Shown here: piece by piece, positions 14,885 through 24,830 of the stretch
Layout: each line of letters starts with the position of its first letter
Position numbering within the stretch: position 1 is the stretch's first letter
Assembly: GCA_015521095.1 (NCBI GenBank)
Contig: WAOU01000083.1
Location: forward strand, 1-32,100
DNA length: 32,100 bases
From: Desulfurococcales archaeon
GTDB taxonomy: Archaea > Thermoproteota > Thermoprotei_A > Sulfolobales > Acidilobaceae
Reading direction: 5' to 3'
Translations under genes and position numbers: made by a program
The notes under the pieces: model-generated
Databases searched by the model: none
Told to the model about the DNA's origin: nothing
Seen by the model: only the letters and a program-made list of their open reading frames with translations

Positions 14885-17800
14885 ATGGTATCGATACAAA
14901 ACAATCTTGAGAAGATAAAATACGATCAGTTCAAGTTGGAAGAAGAGATAAAAAAGTTCTGGGACGAGAACAAGATATATTATAAGGTAAAGGAGAAGTC
15001 GATGAGATCAAAGAAAAAATTCTACTTCCTAGACGGTCCACCCTACGCGTCTGCTAAATCAATACACGTAGGCACGGCTTGGAACAAGGTAATCAAGGAC
15101 ACTGTACTAAGGTACTATAGGATGCGTGGTTATAATGTGTGGGATATACCAGGATATGACACTCACGGTCTCCCAATAGAGGTCAAAATAGAAAAAGAGT
15201 ACGGGATAAAGAGCAAGAAAGAGATCATCGAAAAAATAGGAGTAGAGAACTTTGTTGAAAGCTGTAAACGATTCGTTGACGAGAACATCAAGGCTATGAC
15301 CGAGCAGTTTAAGGAGATAGGAGTATTCATGGATTGGGAGAATCCCTATGTAACCTACAGAGATGAGTACATTGAGTCCGGATGGTGGTTGATAAAACAG
15401 GCATGGAGGAAAGGCCTACTCTACAAGGGCGAGAGAGTAGTACATTGGTGCCCGAGATGTGAGACAACACTTGCAGACTATGAAGTCAGCGAATACAAGG
15501 AATTAAGGGATCCAAGCATATATGTCAAGTTTAAGGTCAAGAACTCGCAGAACGAATATCTGCTTATATGGACCACGACACCCTGGACTCTCCCAGCAAA
15601 CGCATTCGTGATGGCTCATCCAGACCTCGACTATGTAAAAGTCAAGGTGGATGGAGAAATACTGATATTGGCGAAGGCAAGACTCGAAAAAGTAATGAGC
15701 GAAGCGGGTAAAACCGAGTACGAGGTTCTAGAGGAGTTCAAGGGCACACGGCTCGAAGGCCTCGAATATATACATCCCCTAGAGGACCTGGTGCCTGCAC
15801 AAGCAAAGCTCGCCCCATATCATAAAGTTGTGCTTGCTCCTGATGCAGTTACGGCAACTGAAGGAACAGGTCTCGTGCACTCGGCTCCCGGACATGGAGA
15901 GATAGACTACGAAATAAACGAGAAAATAGTAGGGGCCCCACTAATATCGCTTGTAGATAACACAGGAAAGATGACCGAGGACTCGGGAAGATACCACGGC
16001 CTATACTTTAGAACCGATGCAAATAAGGCAGTAATAGAGGATCTCGAAAAGAAAGGTGCATTATTCCACAAGGGAAGTATAATCCACAGATACCCGGTTT
16101 GTTGGCGGTGTAAGACACCTCTCGTACTAAGAGCCACAGAACAATGGTTCATAGCGGTTAGAAGGCTGAAAGAACGCCTAATAGAAGAAGCTAGATCAAT
16201 AGAATGGAGGCCGAACTGGGCAACTACACGATTCATAAACTTATTGAAGGAAGTACGGGACTGGGTAATAAGCAGGCAGAGGTTCTGGGGCATTCCATTA
16301 CCAGTATGGGAATGTAGTAGCTGTGGATACAGACATGTCATAGGCTCAGTAGACGAACTAGTCGAGCTAGGAGGCCATAAACCAGAGCAATTGCATAGGC
16401 CGTGGATTGACAGGGTAACATTGAAATGTCCTAAATGCGGCGGCGTAATGAAGAGGGTACCCGATGTTTTAGATGTATGGTTCGACAGTGGTATAGCATT
16501 CTATGCAAGCCTCAGCTATCCAAGAAACAAGGAGCTCTACGAATCCCTAAAACCAGTAGACTTCATAGTCGAAGGCCACGATCAGATAAGAGGATGGTTC
16601 TTCAGTCTGCTTAGAAGCGGAATAATAGGCTTTGACGAGAAACCGTACAAGAGGGTCCTTGTACATGGTTTCGCACTCGACGAGAAAGGTAGAGAAATGC
16701 ACAAGAGCCTAGGCAACTATATAGAGTTCAAAGAACTAATATCGAGGGTTCCCAGAGACGTGATAAGACTATGGGCAATGAACAACACCATTTGGGAAGA
16801 CCTTAGATTCTCGTGGAAGAGTATGGATATGGTCTGGAGATCGTTTAACATAATATGGAACGTGTTCACGTTCGCATCAACATATATGAGCATCGATAAC
16901 TTCGATCCGGAACAAACCAAGCTAGAAGACGTGGAAGACGCCTTACAATTCGAGGATAAATGGCTCCTATCAAGATTCAATAGGCTCTTAAAAGAGTACC
17001 ACGAGGCGATGAAGGACCTACGGCTCCACGAAGCCGCGAGAATAGTAAAAGACTTCCCGGTAGAAGACATAAGCCACTGGTACATTAGGCTCATAAGAAG
17101 ACGCGTATGGGAAGAAGAAACGACGAAGGGTAAGCTTGCAGCATACACCGTACTCTACCATGTACTAAAGGGATGGCTCCTAATGGCTTCACCATTCATA
17201 CCATATACCACAGAATACCTATACCAGAAACTGATAAGACCCGCAGAACCCAGCCTACCAGAGACAATACATCTTCTAGAGATACCGGAGCCAGACAATA
17301 AGTGGATAGATGATGAAGTAGAACAACTAATGGATATAGCAAGAAAATTAACAGAAGCATCCGCAGCAGCGAGAATGAAGGCAGGAATAAAACTTCGCCG
17401 TCCGGTCAAGAGATTAATCATAGCCGTAAAGGATAATTCTCTGAAGGATACGATTGAAAGAGCTGCTCAGATAATCAAGGATCTAGCAAATGTCAAAGAA
17501 ATAGAGATTGTTGGAATCGATTACTTCGAGAACATGAAAGTATACGGTGTAGAGCCAAACTATAAGACCATGGGTCCGGAATTCAAGAAGATGCTGCGGA
17601 AAGTAATAGCATATATCGAGGAGAACAAAGAGAAAGTAGCAAAAGATATCGTTGAACACGAAGAGCACAAAGCAGAGATAGAAGGTGTGCCCATAAAGAT
17701 ACTTCCAAAGCATGTAGAGTTAAAAGTCGAGTATCCGAGCTGGCTGAGCACTGTTGAGACCGATATAGGGATAATTGGAATAGACACTAGACTTACAAAA

Positions 17801-18067
17801 GAGGAAATACTAGAAGGATATGCTCGGGAGATTGTTAGAAGAATACAAGCGATGAGAAAAGACCTGTCACTGCCAGTAGATGCATATATTGAAGTATGGT
17901 TAGAGGCGGATCCCGAGTTTATCGAGGCCGTAGAGAAACACAGAGACTATATAACGACCGAGACCAGAGCTAGGAATCTACAAATAGATAAGCCACCCAA
18001 AGAAGTCTACCAGAAAGAATGGGAGGTGGACGGGAAACGGCTACTGATCGGAATAAAGAAGATCTAA
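14885..18067 (+). CDS. ileS: Isoleucine--tRNA ligase
   Basis: This 1060-aa class I synthetase charges tRNA-Ile. [18 protein letters not shown] carries the HIGH-type motif as HVGT (61-64). [30 protein letters not shown] and the editing-domain segment [17 protein letters not shown] are IleRS hallmarks. [30 protein letters not shown] and [14 protein letters not shown] follow. The KMSKS motif is MHKS (605-608) in [13 protein letters not shown]. The ATG has GGTGGGA a few bases upstream. Length is normal for an archaeal IleRS. Its last 49 bases are shared, in another frame, with the next gene. Confidence 0.96.
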   Translation: MVSIQNNLEKIKYDQFKLEEEIKKFWDENKIYYKVKEKSMRSKKKFYFLDGPPYASAKSIHVGTAWNKVIKDTVLRYYRMRGYNVWDIPGYDTHGLPIEVKIEKEYGIKSKKEIIEKIGVENFVESCKRFVDENIKAMTEQFKEIGVFMDWENPYVTYRDEYIESGWWLIKQAWRKGLLYKGERVVHWCPRCETTLADYEVSEYKELRDPSIYVKFKVKNSQNEYLLIWTTTPWTLPANAFVMAHPDLDYVKVKVDGEILILAKARLEKVMSEAGKTEYEVLEEFKGTRLEGLEYIHPLEDLVPAQAKLAPYHKVVLAPDAVTATEGTGLVHSAPGHGEIDYEINEKIVGAPLISLVDNTGKMTEDSGRYHGLYFRTDANKAVIEDLEKKGALFHKGSIIHRYPVCWRCKTPLVLRATEQWFIAVRRLKERLIEEARSIEWRPNWATTRFINLLKEVRDWVISRQRFWGIPLPVWECSSCGYRHVIGSVDELVELGGHKPEQLHRPWIDRVTLKCPKCGGVMKRVPDVLDVWFDSGIAFYASLSYPRNKELYESLKPVDFIVEGHDQIRGWFFSLLRSGIIGFDEKPYKRVLVHGFALDEKGREMHKSLGNYIEFKELISRVPRDVIRLWAMNNTIWEDLRFSWKSMDMVWRSFNIIWNVFTFASTYMSIDNFDPEQTKLEDVEDALQFEDKWLLSRFNRLLKEYHEAMKDLRLHEAARIVKDFPVEDISHWYIRLIRRRVWEEETTKGKLAAYTVLYHVLKGWLLMASPFIPYTTEYLYQKLIRPAEPSLPETIHLLEIPEPDNKWIDDEVEQLMDIARKLTEASAAARMKAGIKLRRPVKRLIIAVKDNSLKDTIERAAQIIKDLANVKEIEIVGIDYFENMKVYGVEPNYKTMGPEFKKMLRKVIAYIEENKEKVAKDIVEHEEHKAEIEGVPIKILPKHVELKVEYPSWLSTVETDIGIIGIDTRLTKEEILEGYAREIVRRIQAMRKDLSLPVDAYIEVWLEADPEFIEAVEKHRDYITTETRARNLQIDKPPKEVYQKEWEVDGKRLLIGIKKI

Positions 18068-18708
18068 TCACAATATTTCCCAGCGAAATTCATACATTCG
18101 CCTACTGTCCAAGAAAATACTTCTTCTCTATCCATATACCTTACAAGCATCCTCTATCTGCTAGAGTAAGAATGTTCATGGGAACGATTTTTCACTTAAT
18201 AAAAGGGTTTTTCAGCAAAAGAAAAGGCTATAGTGTAGAGGAAAAAATAGAATATAGAGTAGGTAACGTCAAGCTTAGAGGAAGGCCGGATGCATACCGG
18301 GTTACTGGCAATTCAATTGAGATAATAGAGAGAAAATCAGGAAAAGGGCCAAGGAAAGGGGTATGGTTGAGTGATTCACTTCAAGCAACGGCTTACGGAC
18401 TAATGCTACGTAGGAATAATGAAAGAGTAGTTCTCAGGATAGAATACCGGACTGCGAAAAGAATATCAGAACTAGATAGCGAGAAAATAGGACTCTTGTT
18501 CCGGGTCATAGACGACATTGTCCTAGTTAAGAAGTATGGGATAGTTCCATACGGCGACAGGAGACCGGCAAAGTGTAGTAAGTGTCCCTTCAAGGAGCTA
18601 TGCGAAGCACTAGAACGTTTTGAACAAGATATAGGTATAGAGAACATGTATCAACCTGGAGAATACATCAAGGAAAAGAGAATAGATCTGAGCTTCGCAT
18701 ATGGGTAG
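18019..18708 (+). CDS. Cas4-like Fe-S exonuclease (PD-(D/E)XK, RecB family), no CRISPR nearby
   Basis: This 229-aa protein has the Cas4/AddB-type layout. C30 lies in [11 protein letters not shown]59 is the RecB motif I His, D91 lies in RGRPDAY, E104-x-K106 in IIERKSG, and Q122/Y126 in QATAYG. A C-terminal [10 protein letters not shown] supplies C186, C189 and C195, completing a four-Cys iron-sulphur site. All expected catalytic residues are present, so it is probably an active DNA nuclease. No repeats or other cas genes are in the window, which suggests a stand-alone Cas4-like protein. The ATG lies inside ileS (49-base overlap); GGAGGTGG begins right after it, so the exact start is uncertain. 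The neighbours are moxR and a VWA gene. Confidence 0.85.
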   Translation: MGGGRETATDRNKEDLITIFPSEIHTFAYCPRKYFFSIHIPYKHPLSARVRMFMGTIFHLIKGFFSKRKGYSVEEKIEYRVGNVKLRGRPDAYRVTGNSIEIIERKSGKGPRKGVWLSDSLQATAYGLMLRRNNERVVLRIEYRTAKRISELDSEKIGLLFRVIDDIVLVKKYGIVPYGDRRPAKCSKCPFKELCEALERFEQDIGIENMYQPGEYIKEKRIDLSFAYG

Positions 18709-18786
18709 GAACCACAACCAAATAACCCTTCGCCGTCAAGATCAATCCTAACGGTGAGACAATACCACAAATCGGAGGAAAGCACA

Positions 18787-19743
18787 ATGAGCGTTACTGG
18801 CACGGATAATATTGCCCAAAAAGTACGAGAAATATACGAAGAAGTAATTAGATCGGATCTCGAAAACCCAGTAAGAAACATTGATGCCGCTCAGAGAATA
18901 CTCGAGAAAAAATACGGCCTCATCGTAGACAAGAAATTGATCTCCCTCACCTTTGCAGCATTCATGAACGGAAGACCAGTACTCTTCGAGGGACCTCCAG
19001 GCACCGGGAAAACAGAGATCGGAGAGGCACTACTCGAGCTATGGAGTGGAAAGAGACCGTTTGTTCTACCGTGCAGCGAGAACTATGACGAATACAAAGT
19101 GATAGGCGACTTCCATCCGCTACTTGCAATGAAGGTAGGATTTAACGAGGAGAGCTTTATACCGAGGCCTATACTTGCCTCGATAATACTAGATACAGGG
19201 ATCCTTATAGACGAAATCAGAAGGAGCAGCGAAGAATTTCAAAACCTGCTTTTAGATATATCTGATAAACGACGTGTAATAGTGCCAGAACTAAAAAGAG
19301 TATTTAAAGCGTCGGGGGATGGGTTCCAGATAATATTCACGAGTAATCCCGAGGATATAGCACAGAATGAATTAAGCGATGCATTTCTCCGAAGAGTAGT
19401 CAGAATAGAATTCAATTATCCCCCGAGATATATAGAATCCAGAATTATTGATCTCAGATCGAGAAAAGACGTCACTATACCGGGCTACATCAAGGATATA
19501 ATGATGAATGTTATAGAGTCTTTAAGAAATGCAAAGCTAACGTATAAGCCAGGTACAGCGGAGTTCGTTATGTGGGCAAGAATGTCGCAAGCAATAGCAA
19601 AACTTAAAGGAAAACAAGCAGTAGACATCGATGACATCATTTACGCGGCGAAAACCATTCTCGTGAAACGTCCAGAGGATAGGGCCGTTATCCTAGAGGT
19701 ACTGCGGTCGGTGACAAGCATTGATAACACGGTACTCTCTTGA
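18787..19743 (+). CDS. MoxR-family AAA+ ATPase
   Basis: This 318-aa protein has Walker A GPPGTGKT (69-76), Walker B ILIDEI (about 139-144) preceded by the MoxR-type segment FIPRPILASIIL, sensor 1 IIFTSNPED and a downstream DAFLRRVVRIEF with arginine-finger candidates, followed by a helical lid. MoxR ATPases work as chaperone-like remodelling rings together with VWA proteins, and the next gene is exactly such a partner. ATG 18787 is chosen because GGAGGAAAG lies about 8 bases upstream; an ATG at 18754 lacks such a site. The gene overlaps the VWA gene by 23 bases, so the two are almost certainly translated from one message. Confidence 0.93.
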   Translation: MSVTGTDNIAQKVREIYEEVIRSDLENPVRNIDAAQRILEKKYGLIVDKKLISLTFAAFMNGRPVLFEGPPGTGKTEIGEALLELWSGKRPFVLPCSENYDEYKVIGDFHPLLAMKVGFNEESFIPRPILASIILDTGILIDEIRRSSEEFQNLLLDISDKRRVIVPELKRVFKASGDGFQIIFTSNPEDIAQNELSDAFLRRVVRIEFNYPPRYIESRIIDLRSRKDVTIPGYIKDIMMNVIESLRNAKLTYKPGTAEFVMWARMSQAIAKLKGKQAVDIDDIIYAAKTILVKRPEDRAVILEVLRSVTSIDNTVLS

Positions 19744-21724
19744 AGAGCTAAAGACCATACTATTAGAACTGGCAGACGAGTTTAGGAGAGAAGGCGAACG
19801 AATAGGCACAGGAGAGGTACTTGTTTCATACTCATTATCAGAGAACTATATGGGATTATTGGGCAAGAATTGGCTTGACGTCGATGAACTAGTGTTAATT
19901 ATCAAGTCGTCTTGGACAACGCTGAAAAAAGATGAAAATTATATTCGTGAGAAGATTCTGAGCATTACTCAAAACGATAGATTTGAAGAGAGAGTAAAGA
20001 AAATACACCAAGAGATCATGAAAGAGCTAGAAGTCCTGGGAGCGAGGCCTGGAACGCATGTATCAATTAAAAGATTAACTAGACATGCAAAGAAAAAAGA
20101 GCGCGTCAAGATAAAATCAGCTTACACGAAGTTGAAGAGAATAGGAGCTATCAAGGGTCCTCAAGGACACGAAAAAATAGCCGATAACAGGGCATTATGG
20201 AATATAGCATATAAATTAGCTAGGGAAGGATATAGTGATTTACTTCACGCTGCCAAGTCGATGAAAACAAGACTAACAAGAGACGAAATATACCTACAGA
20301 TAGAGTCAAAGATGGGTTTCGACGACGAGTATTTGTCTAACCTGTCAGAGTCGGCACTTCTGAAAATAGGAGAAGCAGCCATAAAGAAACACGATATATC
20401 AACGGCAAAGAAAATAGCTAGGACAGTGAAAAACCGTATACTCGAAGGACGACCTGTGAGGGATCCGGAACGGATACTCTCGTTTCTACAAAGATCAAAA
20501 GAACTAACTCCGGAAATAGTCCAAGAAATGGTAATGAGAGGAAACTATGTAAATAACATCTCTATCGAAATGCTATCTACAGCGCTGGAATCGATGGATG
20601 AAGAGAAAGGCGCATCTCTCCTAGCATCCTACCTTAAAGACTTAAAAGATACCGATATCGAGGCCCTCCTAGGCAGGATCGATCCTGAGCTACTCTGGAG
20701 ATCGAAACCTCCAGCCACTATAAAAGGAGATAAAAAGACGCTTTTCCAAGCAGCAATATATGCGGCAAAAGCACTAAGAGAAGCAAAGACATATGCTTTA
20801 TCTCTAGATCCTGCCCGTGCAGACATGTCGGGTTATTACATTGACAAAACTAAGAAACTGTTAAAGAATATCGGGGATGGTACACGGTTAGGAACATTAA
20901 ATAAAGAAAAAGTAGAGGTATTGCTGGAATCGGCAGAGCTTATAATAGGTCATACAGAGTCTCTGGCGAGCGGTATTCCAGTTGCGATGGACGAGCTTGA
21001 ACCCATACTTTTAAGAATGGAGTACATGGAGGCTGTAGAAATCCTAAGAAGACTCTATAGAAGTTCTACTGAAGAGGGAAGAGATAGAATTGTTATGAGC
21101 TTGTCTCGGATGCTTACAAGGCTTGCCTCGAGGAATGGGCTCTCATTAGTGTCGAGAAAATATAAGAATAACTATGGTGTTAGGCTCGATCTCAGGGCAT
21201 CACTATATAATATTATAAGAATGTCTCCACGACCATTAGTATTCTGGACAAAGCTTAAGACGAAAGAACTCTCTCTAGCGATCGACACTAGTTCAAGTAT
21301 GAAGCCCTATGCATCTTGGACAATACTTGTAGCTTCATTGTTCTCTAAACATATACGTAAAATTGTGACTTTCTCACATGAATATACTATATATAATGGT
21401 CCTTTTAGTAGGAGAAGTCTAGCAGAGATATTATTAAACATGGATTTCTACGGTAGAACGAATATATCGAGTGCTATAAAAGCCGTCTCGGAGCCAACAC
21501 GTAGGATCATAGTCGTTACAGATCTAGAACAAACAATAGACGACGAACCGCCTTGGATGGTTGTTAGAGACCTAGTTCAACGAGGTAGAATGATTGTTTT
21601 CATTGTACCCGAGAAACACGATCTGGATATGAGGAAGAGAATTGTCGAGGAAGGCGGGCGAGTTATTGTGGCTAGGACGCCTAGGCAGGCTGCTAAAAGA
21701 ATACTTACACTCATATCTAGGTGA
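19721..21724 (+). CDS. VWA (von Willebrand factor A) domain protein, MoxR partner
   Basis: This 667-aa protein ends in a VWA domain with an intact MIDAS metal site: DTSSS (522-526), the Thr in FYGRTNISSA and the Asp in VVTDLEQ. The preceding 500 residues are helical, charged and without motifs I recognise; a basic stretch (RHAKKKERVKIKS) lies near 125. The arrangement is that of MoxR/VWA pairs such as RavA-ViaA, where the VWA protein adapts the ATPase to its substrate. The start is TTG 19721, within moxR, with GGTGA 6 bases upstream. The substrate of this pair is unknown. Confidence 0.9.
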   Translation: MITRYSLEELKTILLELADEFRREGERIGTGEVLVSYSLSENYMGLLGKNWLDVDELVLIIKSSWTTLKKDENYIREKILSITQNDRFEERVKKIHQEIMKELEVLGARPGTHVSIKRLTRHAKKKERVKIKSAYTKLKRIGAIKGPQGHEKIADNRALWNIAYKLAREGYSDLLHAAKSMKTRLTRDEIYLQIESKMGFDDEYLSNLSESALLKIGEAAIKKHDISTAKKIARTVKNRILEGRPVRDPERILSFLQRSKELTPEIVQEMVMRGNYVNNISIEMLSTALESMDEEKGASLLASYLKDLKDTDIEALLGRIDPELLWRSKPPATIKGDKKTLFQAAIYAAKALREAKTYALSLDPARADMSGYYIDKTKKLLKNIGDGTRLGTLNKEKVEVLLESAELIIGHTESLASGIPVAMDELEPILLRMEYMEAVEILRRLYRSSTEEGRDRIVMSLSRMLTRLASRNGLSLVSRKYKNNYGVRLDLRASLYNIIRMSPRPLVFWTKLKTKELSLAIDTSSSMKPYASWTILVASLFSKHIRKIVTFSHEYTIYNGPFSRRSLAEILLNMDFYGRTNISSAIKAVSEPTRRIIVVTDLEQTIDDEPPWMVVRDLVQRGRMIVFIVPEKHDLDMRKRIVEEGGRVIVARTPRQAAKRILTLISR

Positions 21725-21754
21725 TAAGGGTATTATAGCGCCGGCTCTAGAGTC

Positions 21755-21763
21755 TTTATATAT
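21755..21763 (+). promoter_or_regulatory. TATA-like box for the ribosomal protein operon
   Basis: TTTATATAT lies 74 bases before the rps19 GTG and predicts a leader of about 50 bases. A small GGAG/CTCC hairpin (21799-21802 with 21810-21813) lies in that leader. This is the likely main promoter of the S19-S8 block; activity is inferred. Confidence 0.55.
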
Positions 21764-21836
21764 CTGGAGACCTAGAATTCCCTGCGGAACGTATTAAAGG
21801 AGCTAACTACTCCGTCTCGATGAGGGGAGAAAAGAA

Positions 21837-22274
21837 GTGGCAGATATGGAGATTCCGCCAGAATGGAAGAAGTTCAGGTATAGGGGGAAGAGCCTAGAAG
21901 AACTACTGGAGATGCCTCTAGACGAATTTGTAAAACTGCTTCCGTCGAGGCAACGTAGGAGTCTGCTAAGAGGATTTACTCCTGCTCAGAAGAAGCTTCT
22001 ACTAAAAATAAGGAAAGTAAAGAAGAAAGGGAAAGTCGGCAAAGGTAAACGTGGCCCAGTTATCAAGACCCATGTTAGGGATCTTGTTATTCTACCTGAA
22101 ATGATAGGTTTAACTATCGCGGTATATAATGGGAAAGAATTCGTCCCCGTAAGAATCGTCCCAGAAATGATAGGACATTATCTAGGCGAGTTCAGCCACA
22201 CAACGAAGATCGTCACCCACGGAGAGCCCGGTCTCAAGGCAACAAGAAGCAGCCTCCACGTAGCGTCGAAGTAG
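21837..22274 (+). CDS. rps19: Ribosomal protein uS19
   Basis: This is the small-subunit head protein uS19, 145 aa, of the long archaeal/eukaryal type with an N-terminal extension. The conserved C-terminal block is clear: [18 protein letters not shown], then [16 protein letters not shown] and GLKATRSS. The start is a GTG with GGGGAGA upstream. It is the first gene of the cluster; in most archaea rpl2 would precede it, but here the VWA gene lies 112 bases upstream with a promoter between. Confidence 0.97.
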   Translation: MADMEIPPEWKKFRYRGKSLEELLEMPLDEFVKLLPSRQRRSLLRGFTPAQKKLLLKIRKVKKKGKVGKGKRGPVIKTHVRDLVILPEMIGLTIAVYNGKEFVPVRIVPEMIGHYLGEFSHTTKIVTHGEPGLKATRSSLHVASK

Positions 22275-22288
22275 TGAGGTGAAAGATC

Positions 22289-22762
22289 ATGCCAGTATGG
22301 AAGTATAGTTTCAAGTTCAGGGATGAGTCAAAGATCGCAAAAGCCATGCTCTGGGATGTTCCTGTCCATCCCAAGGTAATGAGAGAAGTAGCAGAAGCGA
22401 TAAGAGGCATGAAGCTGAAAGACGCAGAGAAATTCCTAGAGAGAGTTATAGAGAAAAAAGAAGCCGTGCCTTTCAGGCATGCCCACAGAAAACAGGCTCA
22501 CAGGAGAGGTCTAGCCGCAAAATGGGGCTGGCCTGCCGGAAGATACCCTGTTAAAGCCGCCAAGTACATGTTGAGGCTATTAAAGAACGTTGAGAACAAC
22601 GCTGAAGTAAAGGATCTAGACCCTGAGCGGCTCAAGATTATTGCAATAGCTGTACATAAAGGGATAGTCCTTAAGAGGTGGATGCCCCGAGCTAGGGGCA
22701 GGGCAACTCCAAAGAACAAGACTCATAGCCATGTCGAGATAGCCGTCATGGAGGTGGGGTGA
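22289..22762 (+). CDS. rpl22: Ribosomal protein uL22
   Basis: This large-subunit protein, 157 aa, lines the nascent-peptide exit tunnel. Archaeal L22 features are visible: MKLKDAEKFLERVIEKKEAVPFR, the tunnel-loop region RAHRRGLAAKWGWPAGRYPVK (shown only in part) and the C-terminal RGRATPKNKTHSHVEIAV. The ATG follows GAGGTGAAAGATC, an excellent ribosome binding site. It lies 14 bases after rps19 and 7 before rps3. Confidence 0.97.
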   Translation: MPVWKYSFKFRDESKIAKAMLWDVPVHPKVMREVAEAIRGMKLKDAEKFLERVIEKKEAVPFRHAHRKQAHRRGLAAKWGWPAGRYPVKAAKYMLRLLKNVENNAEVKDLDPERLKIIAIAVHKGIVLKRWMPRARGRATPKNKTHSHVEIAVMEVG

Positions 22763-22769
22763 TCGAGAC

Positions 22770-23468
22770 ATGACAAAGATAAAGAAACACTTCCTTAAAC
22801 AAGGGATTCTCCAGGCTATGATAGACGAGTACCTAGCCCAGAACTTCTATGAGGCAGGATATAGTGGCGTAGTTGTAATACAGTCGGGTCTAGGTTCAAG
22901 AGTGCACATTTACGCGGAGAGACCAGCACTCATAATAGGAAAACGTGGAAGCACAATTAGGAGGCTCCAGAATATCTTCAGTACAGTATTTGGCCTCCAG
23001 GGAGTCCAGATAACAGTAAGCCAACCCGAGAAACCCGAACTAGATGCAAGAGTCCAAGCATTCAGAATAGCTAGAGCAATTGAAAGAGGATTCCACTTTA
23101 GAAGAGTAGCATTCGCAGCACTAAGGAGAATAATGGCAAATGGGGCAGTTGGGGTCGAGATAACGATCAGCGGAAAGCTGACGAGCGAGAGAGCAAGATT
23201 CGAGAAGTACAGGGCAGGCAAGGTCTATAAGGCAGGACATATTGTGGACGAACTCGTAGATAGGGCAGTTGCACACGCTAAGCTTCCTAAGGGAGTCCTC
23301 GGAGTAGAAGTAATAATAGTGAAACCAGGCAAGCCAGGCGACTATGTAAGAATAAAAGAAGAAAGCGAAGTCGCAGATATTATAAGCGAGCTTAGAGAGC
23401 AGTTAGAGGAAGCCGAGTTGCCTGAGGAGATCCAAGAAATGATAGAGTCAAAAGAACAAGCACAATAA
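22770..23468 (+). CDS. rps3: Ribosomal protein uS3
   Basis: This small-subunit protein of the mRNA entry site has 232 aa. An N-terminal KH type 2 domain carries the loop IIGKRGSTI, and the C-terminal S3 domain has NGAVGVEITISGKLTSERA. The tail is acidic (EELREQLEEAELPEE-like). The start ATG follows GGTGGGGTGATC, overlapping the end of rpl22. Confidence 0.97.
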   Translation: MTKIKKHFLKQGILQAMIDEYLAQNFYEAGYSGVVVIQSGLGSRVHIYAERPALIIGKRGSTIRRLQNIFSTVFGLQGVQITVSQPEKPELDARVQAFRIARAIERGFHFRRVAFAALRRIMANGAVGVEITISGKLTSERARFEKYRAGKVYKAGHIVDELVDRAVAHAKLPKGVLGVEVIIVKPGKPGDYVRIKEESEVADIISELREQLEEAELPEEIQEMIESKEQAQ

Positions 23469-23488
23469 AATAAATGGGGGGATAGAGA

Positions 23489-23704
23489 ATGGCGAAGCAC
23501 AAGATCAAAGCAGAAGAGCTAAGAAAGATGAGTAGAGAAGAGCGAATGAAACTATTAGAGGAATTTGAGTCTGAACTAATAGTTCTCCGACACAAGGCAG
23601 CCACAGGGGCACTAGAGAACCCTGGGCGTCTACGAGAACTAAGAAAGAACATCGCAAGGATACTAACTATTAATAGAGAAGAAGAACTAGGCAGGAAGAG
23701 TTGA
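23489..23704 (+). CDS. rpl29: Ribosomal protein uL29
   Basis: This small helical-hairpin protein, 71 aa, lies near the exit tunnel. The family pattern is clear: KAEELRKMSREERMKLLEEF followed by ELIVLRHKAATGALENPGRL and a second helix LRKNIARILTI. The ATG follows GGGGGGATAGAGA. Its stop (TGA) overlaps the TTG start of the RNase P gene within TTGA. Confidence 0.95.
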   Translation: MAKHKIKAEELRKMSREERMKLLEEFESELIVLRHKAATGALENPGRLRELRKNIARILTINREEELGRKS

Positions 23705-23991
23705 AGCACGACGAGAAAAACATCTTTTTCCACGAGTTGATAGGTCTTAGAGCCCGTGTAATTAGGGCTTTTAATAAGTCCCAGGAGGGATTAGAGGGGA
23801 AAATTTTCTGGGAGACCGAGAGGAGCCTCCTAATAAAAAAAGATGACGGGGGACTAGCCCGTATCCTTAAGCATGAGGTGCTCCTTGAGCTAGAGCTTCC
23901 GTCTGGTAGGAAGATTATTGTAGGCGGAGACTATTTATTTGGGGATCCAATAGAAAGAGCTAAGAGGATAAAGAGGGTAAAGTGGAGGTAG
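23701..23991 (+). CDS. rnp1: RNase P protein component 1 (Rpp29/Pop4)
   Basis: This 96-aa protein subunit of RNase P, which matures tRNA 5' ends, has the Rpp29 Sm-like barrel: FFHELIGLRARVIRAFN, GLEGKIFWETERSLLI and LPSGRKIIVGGDYLFGDPIERAKR. The start is a TTG overlapping the rpl29 stop, so it is translationally coupled. Its place between L29 and S17 is the usual one in archaea. Confidence 0.95.
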   Translation: MKHDEKNIFFHELIGLRARVIRAFNKSQEGLEGKIFWETERSLLIKKDDGGLARILKHEVLLELELPSGRKIIVGGDYLFGDPIERAKRIKRVKWR

Positions 23992-23996
23992 CAAGA

Positions 23997-24344
23997 ATGC
24001 CCAAGCCAAAAACCGTGAAAAACCTAAAGATACCGGGTGTTGAGCCACCCGCAACCATCTGTAATGATCCAAACTGTCCATGGCACGGTAGCCTCCGTGT
24101 GAGAGGAGTACTGCTAGAAGGAAAAGTCGAAAAAGTCAGAGCGAAGCGTCTAGCAATAATACGGCACACATACATCTACTTCGATCACAAATACAAGAGA
24201 TACGAGAGGAGAAGCAAGAAGATCGCCGCACACTTACCAGACTGTATATCAGTGAAGCCAGGCGACACTGTTGTAATAGGAGAGACACGACCAATATCCA
24301 AGACAGTTAAATTCGTCGTATTAGGCGCTAAGAAGACTACATAA
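23997..24344 (+). CDS. rps17: Ribosomal protein uS17
   Basis: This small-subunit protein, 115 aa, has an archaeal N-terminus with the CNDPNCPWHG element, then the OB-fold: VRGVLLEGKVEKVRAKRLAII and a C-terminal HLPDCISVKPGDTVVIGETR. ATG 23997 is chosen over an upstream GTG because GGAGGT lies 7 bases before it; that site overlaps the end of rnp1. Confidence 0.96.
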   Translation: MPKPKTVKNLKIPGVEPPATICNDPNCPWHGSLRVRGVLLEGKVEKVRAKRLAIIRHTYIYFDHKYKRYERRSKKIAAHLPDCISVKPGDTVVIGETRPISKTVKFVVLGAKKTT

Positions 24345-24383
24345 ACCCCCAGTATTACTCTCGGATAGGGGGATGAGGAAAAA

Positions 24384-24806
24384 ATGCCAAAAAAGAAGAA
24401 GTACGGAGCCGTGGAATCTAGAAAGGGTCTTAACCCAGGCCTTCAAGTAGGTAGCTATGTAAAGGTAGCTGATAACAGTGGAGCAAAAGAAGTCATGATA
24501 ATAAACGTCCCATACATAAAGACAAGGCTAAGACGGCTACCACAAGCAACGGTAGGAGACCTCGTAGTTGCCACAGTGAAGAAAGGTACACCACAGATGA
24601 GGAGACAAATAGTATATGCCGTTGTAATTAGGCAAAGAAGACCCTTCAAGAGGCCAGACGGCACATGGGTAGCCTTTGAAGATAACGCCGTCGTCATCGT
24701 AAGCGCAGACGGAACACCTAGAGGAAGCGAAATAAGAGGACCCGTGGCTAGAGAGGCCGCCGAGAGGTGGCCCCGTGTCTCAAAACTAGCCACAATCATA
24801 ATCTAG
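24384..24806 (+). CDS. rpl14: Ribosomal protein uL14
   Basis: This large-subunit protein of the subunit interface, 140 aa, has the hallmark VGSYVKVADNSGAKEVMII, a middle GDLVVATVKKGTPQMRRQI, and FEDNAVVIVSADGTPRGSEI. It ends KLATIII, as archaeal L14 does. The ATG follows GGGGGATGAGG. Confidence 0.97.
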   Translation: MPKKKKYGAVESRKGLNPGLQVGSYVKVADNSGAKEVMIINVPYIKTRLRRLPQATVGDLVVATVKKGTPQMRRQIVYAVVIRQRRPFKRPDGTWVAFEDNAVVIVSADGTPRGSEIRGPVAREAAERWPRVSKLATIII

Positions 24807-24830
24807 GCGTAAAATGGAGGTGGAGTGAAA

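Noticed and set aside
18019..18708. CRISPR-Cas locus suggested by the Cas4-like gene
   Set aside because: No repeat-spacer array and no other cas gene anywhere in the window.
21799..21813. GGAG/CTCC hairpin in the rps19 leader as an autoregulatory site
   Set aside because: Four base pairs are too few to separate from chance; mentioned only with the promoter.
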